In this document: positions 1-5,968 of the stretch, in pieces
Numbering within the stretch: the first letter of the stretch is position 1
Layout: every line of letters starts with the position of its first letter
DNA from: Candidatus Mnemosynella bozhongmuii
GTDB lineage: Archaea; Halobacteriota; Archaeoglobi; Mnemosynellales; Mnemosynellaceae
Direction of reading: 5' to 3'
Assembly: GCA_014361165.1 (NCBI GenBank)
Contig: JACIWD010000092.1
Span: 1 to 8,529, forward strand
Length of the DNA stretch: 8,529 nucleotides
Notes under the pieces: generated by a model
Databases searched by the model: none
Told to the model about the DNA's origin: nothing
Seen by the model: only the letters and a program-made list of their open reading frames with translations
Program-made: the position numbers and the translations under genes

Positions 1-65
1 TGGGAAGCAAGCACAAGGTTAAGAGAAATCTGATAGAAATAGAGGAGGTTCTGGAGGCAGAGTGA
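1..65 (+). CDS. rpl18a: Ribosomal protein L18a/LX, C-terminal end (partial)
   Basis: This is the last 20 codons of a gene that begins left of the window, read in the frame starting at base 3 and ending at TGA 63-65. The peptide contains GSKHKVKR followed by an acidic tail. That resembles the C-terminus of archaeal L18a (also called LX or L20a), a small protein of the large ribosomal subunit. The first two bases (TG) fit the Leu codon that I recall before GSKH in this family. The call is supported by context, because L18a commonly precedes prefoldin alpha and ftsY in archaea. Its stop codon overlaps the start of the prefoldin gene, so the two are probably translationally coupled. Only the tail is visible, so the identification rests on a short motif plus synteny. 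Confidence 0.78.
   Translation, partial: GSKHKVKRNLIEIEEVLEAE
53..57 (+). promoter_or_regulatory. Shine-Dalgarno site that decides the prefoldin start
   Basis: GGAGG at 53-57 lies 7 bases before ATG 65 but only 4 bases before the in-frame GTG 62. Spacing therefore favours ATG 65. A second GAGGAGGT at 42-49 is farther away. Both sites lie inside the end of the L18a gene. Confidence 0.6.
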
Positions 66-448
66 TGGAGAAGAATGAATCCCTCAGAGCTCTTCAGCTT
101 CTTGCCTCTCAGGCGGAGGCAATAGTTCAGCAGATGAATGTCATTCAGGGTGCAATCAGCGAGGCACGGGAGACAATAGAGGCCATGAAGGCTCTTGAGG
201 CTCCCTCCGAAATTCTCTATCCTCTCGGTTCTGGAGTTTATCTTCAGGGAGAGGTCAAAAGCGCCGAGAACGTTCTCATGAGCGTTGGTTCCGGCGTGGT
301 TGTGAAAAAGAGCAGAGAGGATGCAATTTCAGTTCTTGAGGAGAGAATTAAAGAGATGACAAAAAGACTTGAGGAGCTCGCAACTCGCTATAATGAGATC
401 TCGGCTGAAGTTGAGAAGATAAGAGCACAGCTGGAGGAGAAGAAATAA
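65..448 (+). CDS. pfdA: Prefoldin subunit alpha
   Basis: This is the alpha subunit of archaeal prefoldin, a cytosolic alpha2-beta4 chaperone that captures unfolded chains with its coiled-coil tentacles and hands them to the thermosome. The 127-residue protein has the expected shape: an N-terminal coiled coil (about 3-46), a central beta-hairpin region (about 49-82) and a C-terminal coiled coil (about 84-127). The central region contains the family signatures YPLGSGVYLQGEV and VGSGVVV, which form the oligomerisation barrel. The length is normal for the family. I chose ATG 65 over GTG 62 on Shine-Dalgarno spacing; the ATG overlaps the L18a stop as TGATG. The gene sits between ribosomal protein L18a and ftsY, a common archaeal arrangement that links chaperone and targeting functions to translation. 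Confidence 0.95.
   Translation: MEKNESLRALQLLASQAEAIVQQMNVIQGAISEARETIEAMKALEAPSEILYPLGSGVYLQGEVKSAENVLMSVGSGVVVKKSREDAISVLEERIKEMTKRLEELATRYNEISAEVEKIRAQLEEKK
433..439 (+). promoter_or_regulatory. Shine-Dalgarno site supporting the TTG start of ftsY
   Basis: GGAGGAG at 433-439, inside the last codons of pfdA, lies 9 bases before TTG 449. This strong site supports initiation at the rare TTG codon directly after the pfdA stop. Confidence 0.6.
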
Positions 449-1366
449 TTGTTCGAGGCTTTAAAATCGAAAATTTCCTCTCTTGGAAAGGTGAAACATC
501 TCATCACAGAGGGAGAGATTCCTCTCGATGAAAGTTCAATTCAGGATTCTCTCTGGGAATTTCAGATGGAGCTTCTGGAATGTGATGTTGCTCTCAGAGT
601 AGCTGAAAGAATAGGAGAGGAGCTCAAAGAGAGGCTCGTTGGAAAGAAAAGGAAAATTGGAGTTTCAACAAAGGAGATTCTGGAAGAGAGTTTCCGCCAG
701 ATATTTGATGAGATATTCTCGGTGGAATTTGACTTTGATGAGTTTGTGAGAGAGAGGGAGAAGCCCATCCTGATTCTTTTTGTCGGAGTGAATGGAACTG
801 GCAAAACAACAACAATTGCGAAGGTTGCAAAAAGATTGCTCTCTCAGGGATACTCAACTGTTCTTGCTTCGGGCGACACTTTCAGGGCGGGTGCCGAAGA
901 GCAGCTGAGAGAGCATGCCGAGAGACTCGGAGTCAGAGTCATAGCCCACGGATACGGTGCAGATCCAGCGGCTGTCATCTATGATGCCATGGCACATGCA
1001 AGAGCGAGAAAAATTGATGCCGTCTTAGCTGATACATCCGGAAGAATGCACACGAATGTGAATCTCATGGAAGAGCTGAAGAAGATAAAGAGAGTGAACA
1101 AACCGGATCTTGTGATTTTTGTTGATGAGGCAATTGCCGGAAATGATGCGGTTGAGAGAGCTCTGAGATTTGACAGGGAGATTGGAATAGATGCCCACAT
1201 TCTCACAAAGGTGGATGCGGATGCAAAGGGAGGGACTGCTCTCTCGATTGTCTATGAAACAGGAAAGCCAATTGCATTTTTCGGAACAGGCCAGAGATAC
1301 GAGGATCTTGAGAAGTTCTCAAAAGAATGGCTCTTGAAGAGGATTCTCGGTGATTTGAATGCTTGA
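449..1366 (+). CDS. ftsY: SRP receptor GTPase FtsY
   Basis: FtsY is the membrane-associated receptor for the signal recognition particle. It forms a GTP-dependent heterodimer with SRP54 and delivers ribosome-nascent chain complexes to the Sec translocon. The 305-residue protein has an N-terminal four-helix N domain (about 1-95) and a GTPase G domain. Visible motifs are the P-loop GVNGTGKTT (113-121), DTFRAGAEEQL (143-153), DTSGR (195-199), GND (231-233), TKVDADAKGG (253-262) and GTGQRYEDLE (279-288). DTSGR replaces the DTAGR more usual in this GTPase family, a conservative change. There is no long acidic A domain, as is typical of archaeal FtsY. The TTG start directly abuts the pfdA TAA and gives the expected MFEALKSK N-terminus. 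The 3' end overlaps srp54 by 8 bases. Confidence 0.97.
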   Translation: MFEALKSKISSLGKVKHLITEGEIPLDESSIQDSLWEFQMELLECDVALRVAERIGEELKERLVGKKRKIGVSTKEILEESFRQIFDEIFSVEFDFDEFVREREKPILILFVGVNGTGKTTTIAKVAKRLLSQGYSTVLASGDTFRAGAEEQLREHAERLGVRVIAHGYGADPAAVIYDAMAHARARKIDAVLADTSGRMHTNVNLMEELKKIKRVNKPDLVIFVDEAIAGNDAVERALRFDREIGIDAHILTKVDADAKGGTALSIVYETGKPIAFFGTGQRYEDLEKFSKEWLLKRILGDLNA

Positions 1367-2675
1367 AAAGCTTGGGAAGTCCCTGAGAGAGGCAGTCAGA
1401 AAGCTTGCAAGGTCTTCCAAAGTTGATGAGGCTGTTGTGAATGAGATAGTGAGAGATATTCAGAGAGCCCTTCTCCAGTCAGATGTCAATGTAAGGCAGG
1501 TCATGGAGCTTTCAAAGAGGATTAAAGAGAGAGCTCTCAGGGAAGAACCTCCCAAGGGGATGACCGCAAGGGAGCATGTCCTCAGAGTAATCTATCAGGA
1601 GCTCGTGAAATTTATCGGAGAGGCAACACCAGTGGAGCTGAAGCCGCAGAAAATTCTGATGATAGGACTTCAGGGTTCTGGAAAGACGACAACTACTGTT
1701 AAGCTTGCGAGATACTTCCAGAAAAAGGGTCTCAAGCCCGCTGTTGTGTGTGCGGATAATTTCAGGCCCGGAGCCTATGAACAGCTGAAACAGCTTTCTG
1801 AAAAGCACGGAATACCATTTTATGGAGAGAAGGATGAGAAGGATGCGGTCAAAATTGTGAAAAATGCTCTTGAGAAAATGAAGAATTATGAGGTTCTCAT
1901 CATAGATACCGCGGGAAGACACGCACTTGAGGATGAACTCATAGAGGAGCTCAAGAAGATAAATGAGGTTGTCAACCCAGATCACAGGTTTCTTGTTCTT
2001 GATGCTGCCATAGGTCAGCTCGCAAAAGAGCAGGCCGAGGCATTTCACAAAGCAGTCGGGATAACCGGGATCATTGTTACAAAGCTTGACGGAACTGCAA
2101 AGGGTGGTGGAGCTCTGTCTGCAATCTCCGCAACAGGTGCATCCATCGCCTTTATCGGAACTGGAGAGAGAGTTGACGATCTGGAAAGATTCCAGCCAGA
2201 TTCGTTCATCTCAAGACTTCTCGGAATGGGAGATCTCAGGGCTCTGATCGAGAAGTTCAAAGAAGCTGAGCTGGAAGAGGAGTTCAGGCCAGAGGAGATT
2301 CTTAAGGGAAAGATAACACTCAAGGACATATATGCTCAGCTTGAGGCGATGAAAAAAATGGGTCCGCTGAAGCAGATTTTTCAGATGCTTCCGTTCGGAA
2401 CGATGGGAGTTGAGATACCCGATGAGATGCTTCAGCTAACTGAGGAGAAGCTGAAGAAATACAAATACATCATGGATTCCATGACAGAGGAGGAGCTTGA
2501 AAATCCCAGGATAATAAATGCTTCGAGAATAAAGAGGATTGCAAGAGGCTCTGGAACGACACAGGAGGACGTGAAGGAGCTCCTCAAGTACTACAGAACA
2601 ATGAGCAAGGCTATAAAGTCTCTCAGGGGAGGAAGAGGAAATCTGAAAAAACTGATGAAGCAGTTCAGGATTTGA
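1359..2675 (+). CDS. srp54: Signal recognition particle protein SRP54
   Basis: SRP54 is the GTPase subunit of the archaeal signal recognition particle. It binds 7S RNA and hydrophobic signal sequences, and docks with FtsY. The 438-residue protein has an NG domain (about 1-300) and an M domain (about 310-435). Motifs are the P-loop GLQGSGKTT (103-111), DNFRPGAYEQL (133-143), DTAGR (183-187), TKLDGTAKGGG (241-251) and GTGERVDDLERF (267-278). The M domain has a hydrophobic finger-loop region (about 334-355) and the RNA-binding motif SRIKRIARGSG (389-399). The length is normal for archaea. The ATG lies inside the end of ftsY (8-base overlap), so SRP GTPase and receptor are probably translated from one mRNA. 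The stop is 2 bases from that of the convergent acylphosphatase gene. Confidence 0.97.
   Translation: MLEKLGKSLREAVRKLARSSKVDEAVVNEIVRDIQRALLQSDVNVRQVMELSKRIKERALREEPPKGMTAREHVLRVIYQELVKFIGEATPVELKPQKILMIGLQGSGKTTTTVKLARYFQKKGLKPAVVCADNFRPGAYEQLKQLSEKHGIPFYGEKDEKDAVKIVKNALEKMKNYEVLIIDTAGRHALEDELIEELKKINEVVNPDHRFLVLDAAIGQLAKEQAEAFHKAVGITGIIVTKLDGTAKGGGALSAISATGASIAFIGTGERVDDLERFQPDSFISRLLGMGDLRALIEKFKEAELEEEFRPEEILKGKITLKDIYAQLEAMKKMGPLKQIFQMLPFGTMGVEIPDEMLQLTEEKLKKYKYIMDSMTEEELENPRIINASRIKRIARGSGTTQEDVKELLKYYRTMSKAIKSLRGGRGNLKKLMKQFRI
2646..2651 (-). terminator. Possible T-tract terminator for the mtd/acylphosphatase strand
   Basis: Six consecutive T residues on the minus strand begin 27 bases after the acylphosphatase stop. 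Archaeal RNA polymerase terminates at U-rich stretches without needing a hairpin. This tract lies inside the 3' end of srp54. Sequence support is limited to the T run. Confidence 0.3.
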
Positions 2676-2677
2676 AA

Positions 2678-2953
2678 TCAGTAAATTATGCGGAAATCCC
2701 TGAATTCTTCTTTCGGTTTCTCAAACTTTACATCGATTTTCGTTACCACTGCTCTCGGAGGACCTTCATGACACCTTTCTATCATCTCCCTGACATTCTC
2801 CTCCTCTCCCTCGAAAACTGCTTCAACAGTTCCATCATCCCTGTTTCTCACCCATCCTGTGAGATTCAGTTCCCTTGCATTCTCCAGACACCATCTGCGA
2901 TAGAAGACTCCCTGAACTCTTCCATGGATTATCAGATGAGCTCTCACCTTCAT
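2678..2953 (-). CDS. acyP: Acylphosphatase
   Basis: This small cytosolic enzyme hydrolyses carboxyl-phosphate bonds in acyl phosphates. The 91-residue length is typical. The signature HGRVQGVFYRR (10-20) holds the phosphate-binding loop and the catalytic Arg (R19), and GWVRN (33-37) supplies the catalytic Asn (N37), followed by DGTVEAVFEG. The minus-strand start could be TTG 2956 or ATG 2953. I prefer ATG, because no Shine-Dalgarno site is present and an A/T-rich element centred near 2980 lies about 26 bases upstream, which suggests a leaderless mRNA beginning at or next to the ATG. The gene follows mtd after a 34-base gap and converges on srp54. The physiological substrate in archaea is not clear from context. 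Confidence 0.93.
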   Translation of the reverse strand: MKVRAHLIIHGRVQGVFYRRWCLENARELNLTGWVRNRDDGTVEAVFEGEEENVREMIERCHEGPPRAVVTKIDVKFEKPKEEFRDFRIIY

Positions 2954-2954
2954 C

Positions 2955-2960
2955 AAAAAA
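2955..2960 (-). terminator. T6 tract between mtd and acylphosphatase
   Basis: Six T residues on the minus strand lie 28-33 bases after the mtd stop and directly before the acylphosphatase ATG. They could end mtd transcripts. They also coincide with the predicted start of acylphosphatase transcription, so the assignment is tentative. Confidence 0.3.
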
Positions 2961-2975
2961 GAGATTGAGGGAGAG

Positions 2976-2990
2976 TTTTAAAAATTTTTA
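2976..2990 (-). promoter_or_regulatory. TATA-like element for the acylphosphatase gene
   Basis: This 15-base run of only A and T overlaps the mtd stop codon. Its TTTAAA core is centred about 26 bases before the acylphosphatase ATG, the usual archaeal TATA-to-start distance. No ribosome binding site intervenes, so a leaderless mRNA is predicted. Confidence 0.45.
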
Positions 2991-3800
2991 TTTCTGGAAT
3001 CCCTCCATCAGAGCTCTCTTGAAGAGAATTCTTCCATCCTTCCCGTGAGGTGTTCTGATGACTCCATCAACAGCTTTCTCAAGCTCTCTTGCCTCATCTG
3101 ACAGCTGGGAGGCAATTCTTATCATCTCATGAGCTGCTGCGACCATCGGGACATATTTTTCCCTATCCTTCTCGGTGAAGCATGCTCTTACGTTCAGCTC
3201 TGCAACCTTCTCCGCTATGAAATATGCGGCAACCGCCTTGGCTTTTGCATAGGGATTTGAGAAATCAAGAGAGATTATATCGTCAATCTCTATGATTCTT
3301 CTCGGAAGGTAGAGTTCCCCTCCTTTCAGAGACTCCAGCGCTTTGTCCAGCTCTTCCTGGATGATTTTCACAACACCGGAAACAGAGAGAATTTTGAGAA
3401 CCTCTGCATTGAAGAGAGCCATTTCCGTGGGATCAAGAAACTCTCTTCTCGCCCCTATCATTGGATCTCCGGAGATGATGATGTAACCGAAGCCACCCTC
3501 CTCAAGCTTTTTCACAGCCTTCTTCGCAGGCGCATCTGAAACGATGATGCACGGGCTCTCGACAGCCTCCCTCATCTTCTTCGGTCCGGGCAGAGATGCA
3601 TTCGGACTGACTATGACCAGAAGCTCTGGAGAGAGCTCATTTATCTTTTTAAGATCTTCCACAACCTCCGGAGTCATCTTTGAACCGCTTGAAATCGTTC
3701 TCACATCAATATCCTCTCTGTCAGCCCTCTCATCAAGAATGAGGTCTATGACCGTTGAAATCCCTATGTTTCCCAGCTTGACAAATCCAATTCGGGTCAT
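2988..3800 (-). CDS. mtd: F420-dependent methylene-tetrahydromethanopterin dehydrogenase
   Basis: Mtd reversibly interconverts methylene- and methenyl-tetrahydromethanopterin with coenzyme F420 as hydride carrier. It acts in the C1 pathway of methanogens and, in the oxidative direction, of Archaeoglobales. The 270-residue length matches the family. Recognisable segments are GFVKLGNIGIS at the N-terminus (5-15), SDAPAKKAVKKLE (88-100), SGDPMIGARREFLDPTEMA (110-128) and NPYAKAKAVAAYFIAEK (182-198). No signal peptide or membrane segment is seen, consistent with a soluble cytosolic enzyme. The ATG at 3800 lies about 30 bases downstream of a TATA-like element and has no Shine-Dalgarno site, so a very short leader is likely. 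The acylphosphatase gene follows 34 bases downstream. The enzyme indicates an organism with F420 and tetrahydromethanopterin chemistry. Confidence 0.96.
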   Translation of the reverse strand: MTRIGFVKLGNIGISTVIDLILDERADREDIDVRTISSGSKMTPEVVEDLKKINELSPELLVIVSPNASLPGPKKMREAVESPCIIVSDAPAKKAVKKLEEGGFGYIIISGDPMIGARREFLDPTEMALFNAEVLKILSVSGVVKIIQEELDKALESLKGGELYLPRRIIEIDDIISLDFSNPYAKAKAVAAYFIAEKVAELNVRACFTEKDREKYVPMVAAAHEMIRIASQLSDEARELEKAVDGVIRTPHGKDGRILFKRALMEGFQK

Positions 3801-3826
3801 TAAAAATTGTGTGAAATGCCGCGAAC

Positions 3827-3838
3827 CTATAAAATTTT
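3827..3838 (-). promoter_or_regulatory. TATA box of mtd
   Basis: The minus strand reads AAAATTTTATAG, centred about 30 bases before the mtd ATG. The predicted transcription start, about 26 bases from the TTTATA centre, is near 3804, giving a leader of roughly 0-5 bases. Confidence 0.55.
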
Positions 3839-3851
3839 TTGTTTAAGTTGA

Positions 3852-3864
3852 GCTTTCCGAAAGC
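3852..3864. promoter_or_regulatory. 13-base palindrome between divergent promoters (operator candidate)
   Basis: GCTTTC-C-GAAAGC is a perfect inverted repeat with 6-base arms and one central base. Its centre (3858) is 27 bases from the mtd TATA centre and 22 bases from the plus-strand TATA centre, so a bound protein could affect both promoters. An outer inverted pair, TGCCGCG (3817-3823) and CGCGGCA (3864-3870), surrounds the mtd TATA box. No T run follows the palindrome on either strand, so it is not a convincing terminator. Confidence 0.4.
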
Positions 3865-3876
3865 GCGGCAAAAAAG

Positions 3877-3884
3877 TTTATATG
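3877..3884 (+). promoter_or_regulatory. TATA box of the coiled-coil gene
   Basis: TTTATATG follows an A-rich stretch that could act as a BRE. The expected transcription start is near 3906, which leaves about 50 bases of leader before the coiled-coil gene. This is unlike the leaderless promoters elsewhere in the window. Confidence 0.5.
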
Positions 3885-3944
3885 AAAGAAGTTCTGTAGA
3901 GTAGGATGCGGTGTCTCTTTTAATTCTTCACAAAAAATAAGGGC

Positions 3945-3950
3945 GGAGGA
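3945..3950 (+). promoter_or_regulatory. Shine-Dalgarno site of the coiled-coil gene
   Basis: GGAGGA lies 5 bases before TTG 3956 and 11 bases before in-frame ATG 3962. Spacing favours TTG and codon preference favours ATG, so the start is not settled. Either choice changes the protein by only two residues. Confidence 0.6.
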
Positions 3951-3955
3951 AGAAC

Positions 3956-4825
3956 TTGGCAATGCTGGAAGAGCTTGAGGCAAAAAAAGCGAGAAGACTT
4001 AAAGAAGCTGAGGAATATAAGGAGCAGAGAAATCACTGGAATTCGGTTGCAAGCGAGATGGCATCCAAGAGAGATGAGCTTAACAGAAAGGTCAGAGAGC
4101 TAGTCAGAGAAGCTCAGGAAGAGAAGGCAAAGAGAGATGAATGCAATGCTCTCGTGAATGAGTACAAGGAGAAAAGGAACAGGCTTAACGAGGAGGCTTC
4201 TGAGATTTATAAGAAGATTGATGAGCTCAGAGAGGGAATTGAGAAGGGCAAGAAAGGGCCATCTCTTCTTCAGCTGAAGAAGGAGATCGACAAACTGGAG
4301 TTCAAGCAGCAGACTGAAGTGCTCACGATTGAGAGGGAAAGAGCGCTTGTCGAGAGGATTGCGAAGCTCAAAAAAGAGTTCATGGAGAGAAAAAGAGAGC
4401 TTGAAAAGAACAAGCAGATAAGAGAGCTTCTTGAAAAAGCTCAGAAGCTCAGAGAGGAGGCTTCAGAGTTTCACAAAAAGGTCAGCGAATACGCTGCTCT
4501 GGCTCAGCAGCATCATGAGAAGATGGTTTCCCTTTTCAGAGAGGCTGACGAACTGAGAAAAGAGGCTGATGAAGCGCACAGAAAGTTTCTGGAAGCTCAA
4601 AAGAAAGCTGATGAATTCCACAAGGAATACCTGAAGGCCATGAGAGACGTCAGAGACTTTGAGAAGGTTATTGCATGGCTGAAGCAGAGAGAGAAGGAAG
4701 CAGTTGAGAGAAGGAGAAAGAGCGAATTGCAGAGGCTTGCTGAGGAGATTTACGAGAGGTTTAAGGGAGGAGAGAAACTGGAAACAGAGGACATACTTCT
4801 TCTCCAGCGCTCGGGACTCATCTAA
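3956..4825 (+). CDS. Archaeal coiled-coil protein (COG1340-like), function unknown
   Basis: This 289-residue protein is almost entirely charged alpha-helical coiled coil, with no signal peptide or membrane segment. It resembles the uncharacterised archaeal coiled-coil family COG1340, some members of which carry unsupported 'phosphoserine phosphatase' labels; no phosphatase motif is visible here. The first arm (about 3-93) has four R-[ND]-x-x-N units at 25, 39, 60 and 74. A glycine/lysine-rich break with Pro lies at 94-102. A central stretch, EFKQQTEVLTIERERALVE (115-133), has a probable helix N-cap at T124. The second arm (about 140-260) has four A-x-x-x-H units ending at H173, H187, H208 and H222. 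A conserved-looking C-terminus follows (EIYERFKGGEKL, then LLLLQRSGL reading as ILLLQRSGL, 264-288). Numbering is from TTG 3956. It probably forms a long antiparallel hairpin or rod. DUF373 follows 45 bases downstream, apparently with its own promoter. Confidence 0.85.
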   Translation: MAMLEELEAKKARRLKEAEEYKEQRNHWNSVASEMASKRDELNRKVRELVREAQEEKAKRDECNALVNEYKEKRNRLNEEASEIYKKIDELREGIEKGKKGPSLLQLKKEIDKLEFKQQTEVLTIERERALVERIAKLKKEFMERKRELEKNKQIRELLEKAQKLREEASEFHKKVSEYAALAQQHHEKMVSLFREADELRKEADEAHRKFLEAQKKADEFHKEYLKAMRDVRDFEKVIAWLKQREKEAVERRRKSELQRLAEEIYERFKGGEKLETEDILLLQRSGLI

Positions 4826-4840
4826 CGAACAAAACAAATA

Positions 4841-4850
4841 TTTATATTTT
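4841..4850 (+). promoter_or_regulatory. TATA box of the DUF373 gene
   Basis: TTTATATTTT is centred about 26 bases before ATG 4871. There is no Shine-Dalgarno site between them, so transcription should start at or within a few bases of the ATG and give a leaderless mRNA. Confidence 0.55.
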
Positions 4851-4870
4851 TACTATCCCAATAAGTTTTG

Positions 4871-5968
4871 ATGAAGAAGACCCTCATAATCTGTGTTGAC
4901 AGAGATGATGATCTCGGTTATAAAGCAGGTGTGAAAACTCCTGTTATCGGTTATGAGGAGAATAAAAGAGCGGCAATTTCTCTTGCTCTGAAAGATCCGG
5001 AGGATTCTGATTTAAACACGATTTTCGGTGGTCTGAAGCTTTATGAGGAGCTGAAGTCAAGAGGATATGATGTTGAAATTGTGACACTTGCGGGAGACAG
5101 AAAGAGAGGTGTGACTGCTGATCAGAAGGTGGCGGAGGAGCTGGAAAATGTTCTGAAGATTTTTCCTGCAGAAAGTGCAGTGGTTGTGACTGATGGAGCC
5201 GATGATGAAGCTGTCCTTCCAGTAATCTCTTCGAGAATAAAAATCGATGCGATAAGAAGAGTTGTCGTCAAACAAACGCAGAATCTCGAAAGCGCATACT
5301 ATCAGATAAAGCAGATACTCAATGATCAGGAAATTTCAAGAGTTTTTTTCATCCCGGTTGGACTGACCCTTTTGCTCTATGCAGTATCGCTTCTTCTGAG
5401 AAGACCGGAAATAGCAGCCACACTGATATTTGCGTTCATAGGCCTCTATTTCCTTCTGAGAGGTCTCGGATTGACTGATTCTCTCCATACCTTTTACATC
5501 TCTCTCAAGAAGTCCCTCTATGAAGGAAAGGTCTCCTTCATAACATACATAACCTCTCTGATAATCGGTGTGATTGCAGCAATTCAGGGACTTCTGACTG
5601 TGTGGTATTACTACACAAGCCCGAGCATCGTGGGATATTTCAATCTTCTCATGCTCTTTGTGAACTCCTCAATATGGTGGTTCTCGTGCGCAATGATAAT
5701 TTCCTCGATCGGAAAGCTGATAGATTCGTATATAGAGAGGAGAGAGTTCAGGGGAATTTCAATTCCCTTCTTCATAATATCCGCTTCCCTCATCCTCTGG
5801 AGCGGAAGCAATTACATGCTCTCACTGAATGAGATATATGAGATGGATGAGATGATTGCTCTGCAGTATCTCTCATTCTCAATTTTCCTCTCAATTCTTA
5901 TCGGAATTATCGGAATCTGGCTCTCGGGGCACTACAAAAAGGAGAGAATCGAGAGCGAAGGTGCATGA
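4871..5968 (+). CDS. DUF373 family archaeal membrane protein
   Basis: This 365-residue protein matches my recollection of the archaeal DUF373 family (COG2237), whose function is unknown. The N-terminal half (about 1-155) is soluble and Rossmann-like in pattern. It has clustered acidic motifs: CVDRDDDLG (8-16), TPVIGYEEN (23-31), DPEDSD (42-47) and TDGADDE (107-113). These could bind metal or nucleotide, but this is inference only. The C-terminal half has about six hydrophobic segments (near 158-176, 180-197, 221-245, 253-283, 297-315 and 330-352) and a charged tail. I preferred ATG 4871 to the adjacent in-frame TTG 4868 because a TATA box sits about 26 bases upstream. The gene is downstream of the coiled-coil gene, and its TGA directly touches the stop codon of the convergent ligase gene. 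Confidence 0.88.
   Translation: MKKTLIICVDRDDDLGYKAGVKTPVIGYEENKRAAISLALKDPEDSDLNTIFGGLKLYEELKSRGYDVEIVTLAGDRKRGVTADQKVAEELENVLKIFPAESAVVVTDGADDEAVLPVISSRIKIDAIRRVVVKQTQNLESAYYQIKQILNDQEISRVFFIPVGLTLLLYAVSLLLRRPEIAATLIFAFIGLYFLLRGLGLTDSLHTFYISLKKSLYEGKVSFITYITSLIIGVIAAIQGLLTVWYYYTSPSIVGYFNLLMLFVNSSIWWFSCAMIISSIGKLIDSYIERREFRGISIPFFIISASLILWSGSNYMLSLNEIYEMDEMIALQYLSFSIFLSILIGIIGIWLSGHYKKERIESEGA
5936..5940 (-). terminator. Possible T5 terminator for the ligase strand
   Basis: Five T residues on the minus strand lie 29-33 bases beyond the ligase stop, inside the 3' end of the DUF373 gene. The distance resembles that of the T6 tract beyond the acylphosphatase gene. Support is weak. Confidence 0.22.

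Noticed and set aside
1512..2048. Minus-strand open frame of 178 codons antisense to srp54
   Set aside because: It lies wholly within the well-supported srp54 gene, has a Leu/Ser/Cys-rich composition expected from antisense of purine-rich coding DNA, and shows no ribosome site or family motif.
2672..2968. Plus-strand open frame of 98 codons after srp54
   Set aside because: It is antisense to the clear acylphosphatase gene and carries no recognisable motif.
3852..3864. Palindrome read as a rho-independent style terminator
   Set aside because: The arms are only 6 bases with a 1-base centre, too tight for a stable RNA hairpin loop, and no T run follows on either strand.
3801..3955. Possible tRNA or C/D-box small RNA in the divergent spacer
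   Set aside because: I found no cloverleaf, no T-loop motif and no paired C and D boxes; the region is explained by two promoters and a short leader.
3956..4825. Phosphoserine phosphatase annotation for the coiled-coil gene
   Set aside because: No DxDxT/V HAD motif or other catalytic signature is present; the protein is coiled coil nearly throughout.
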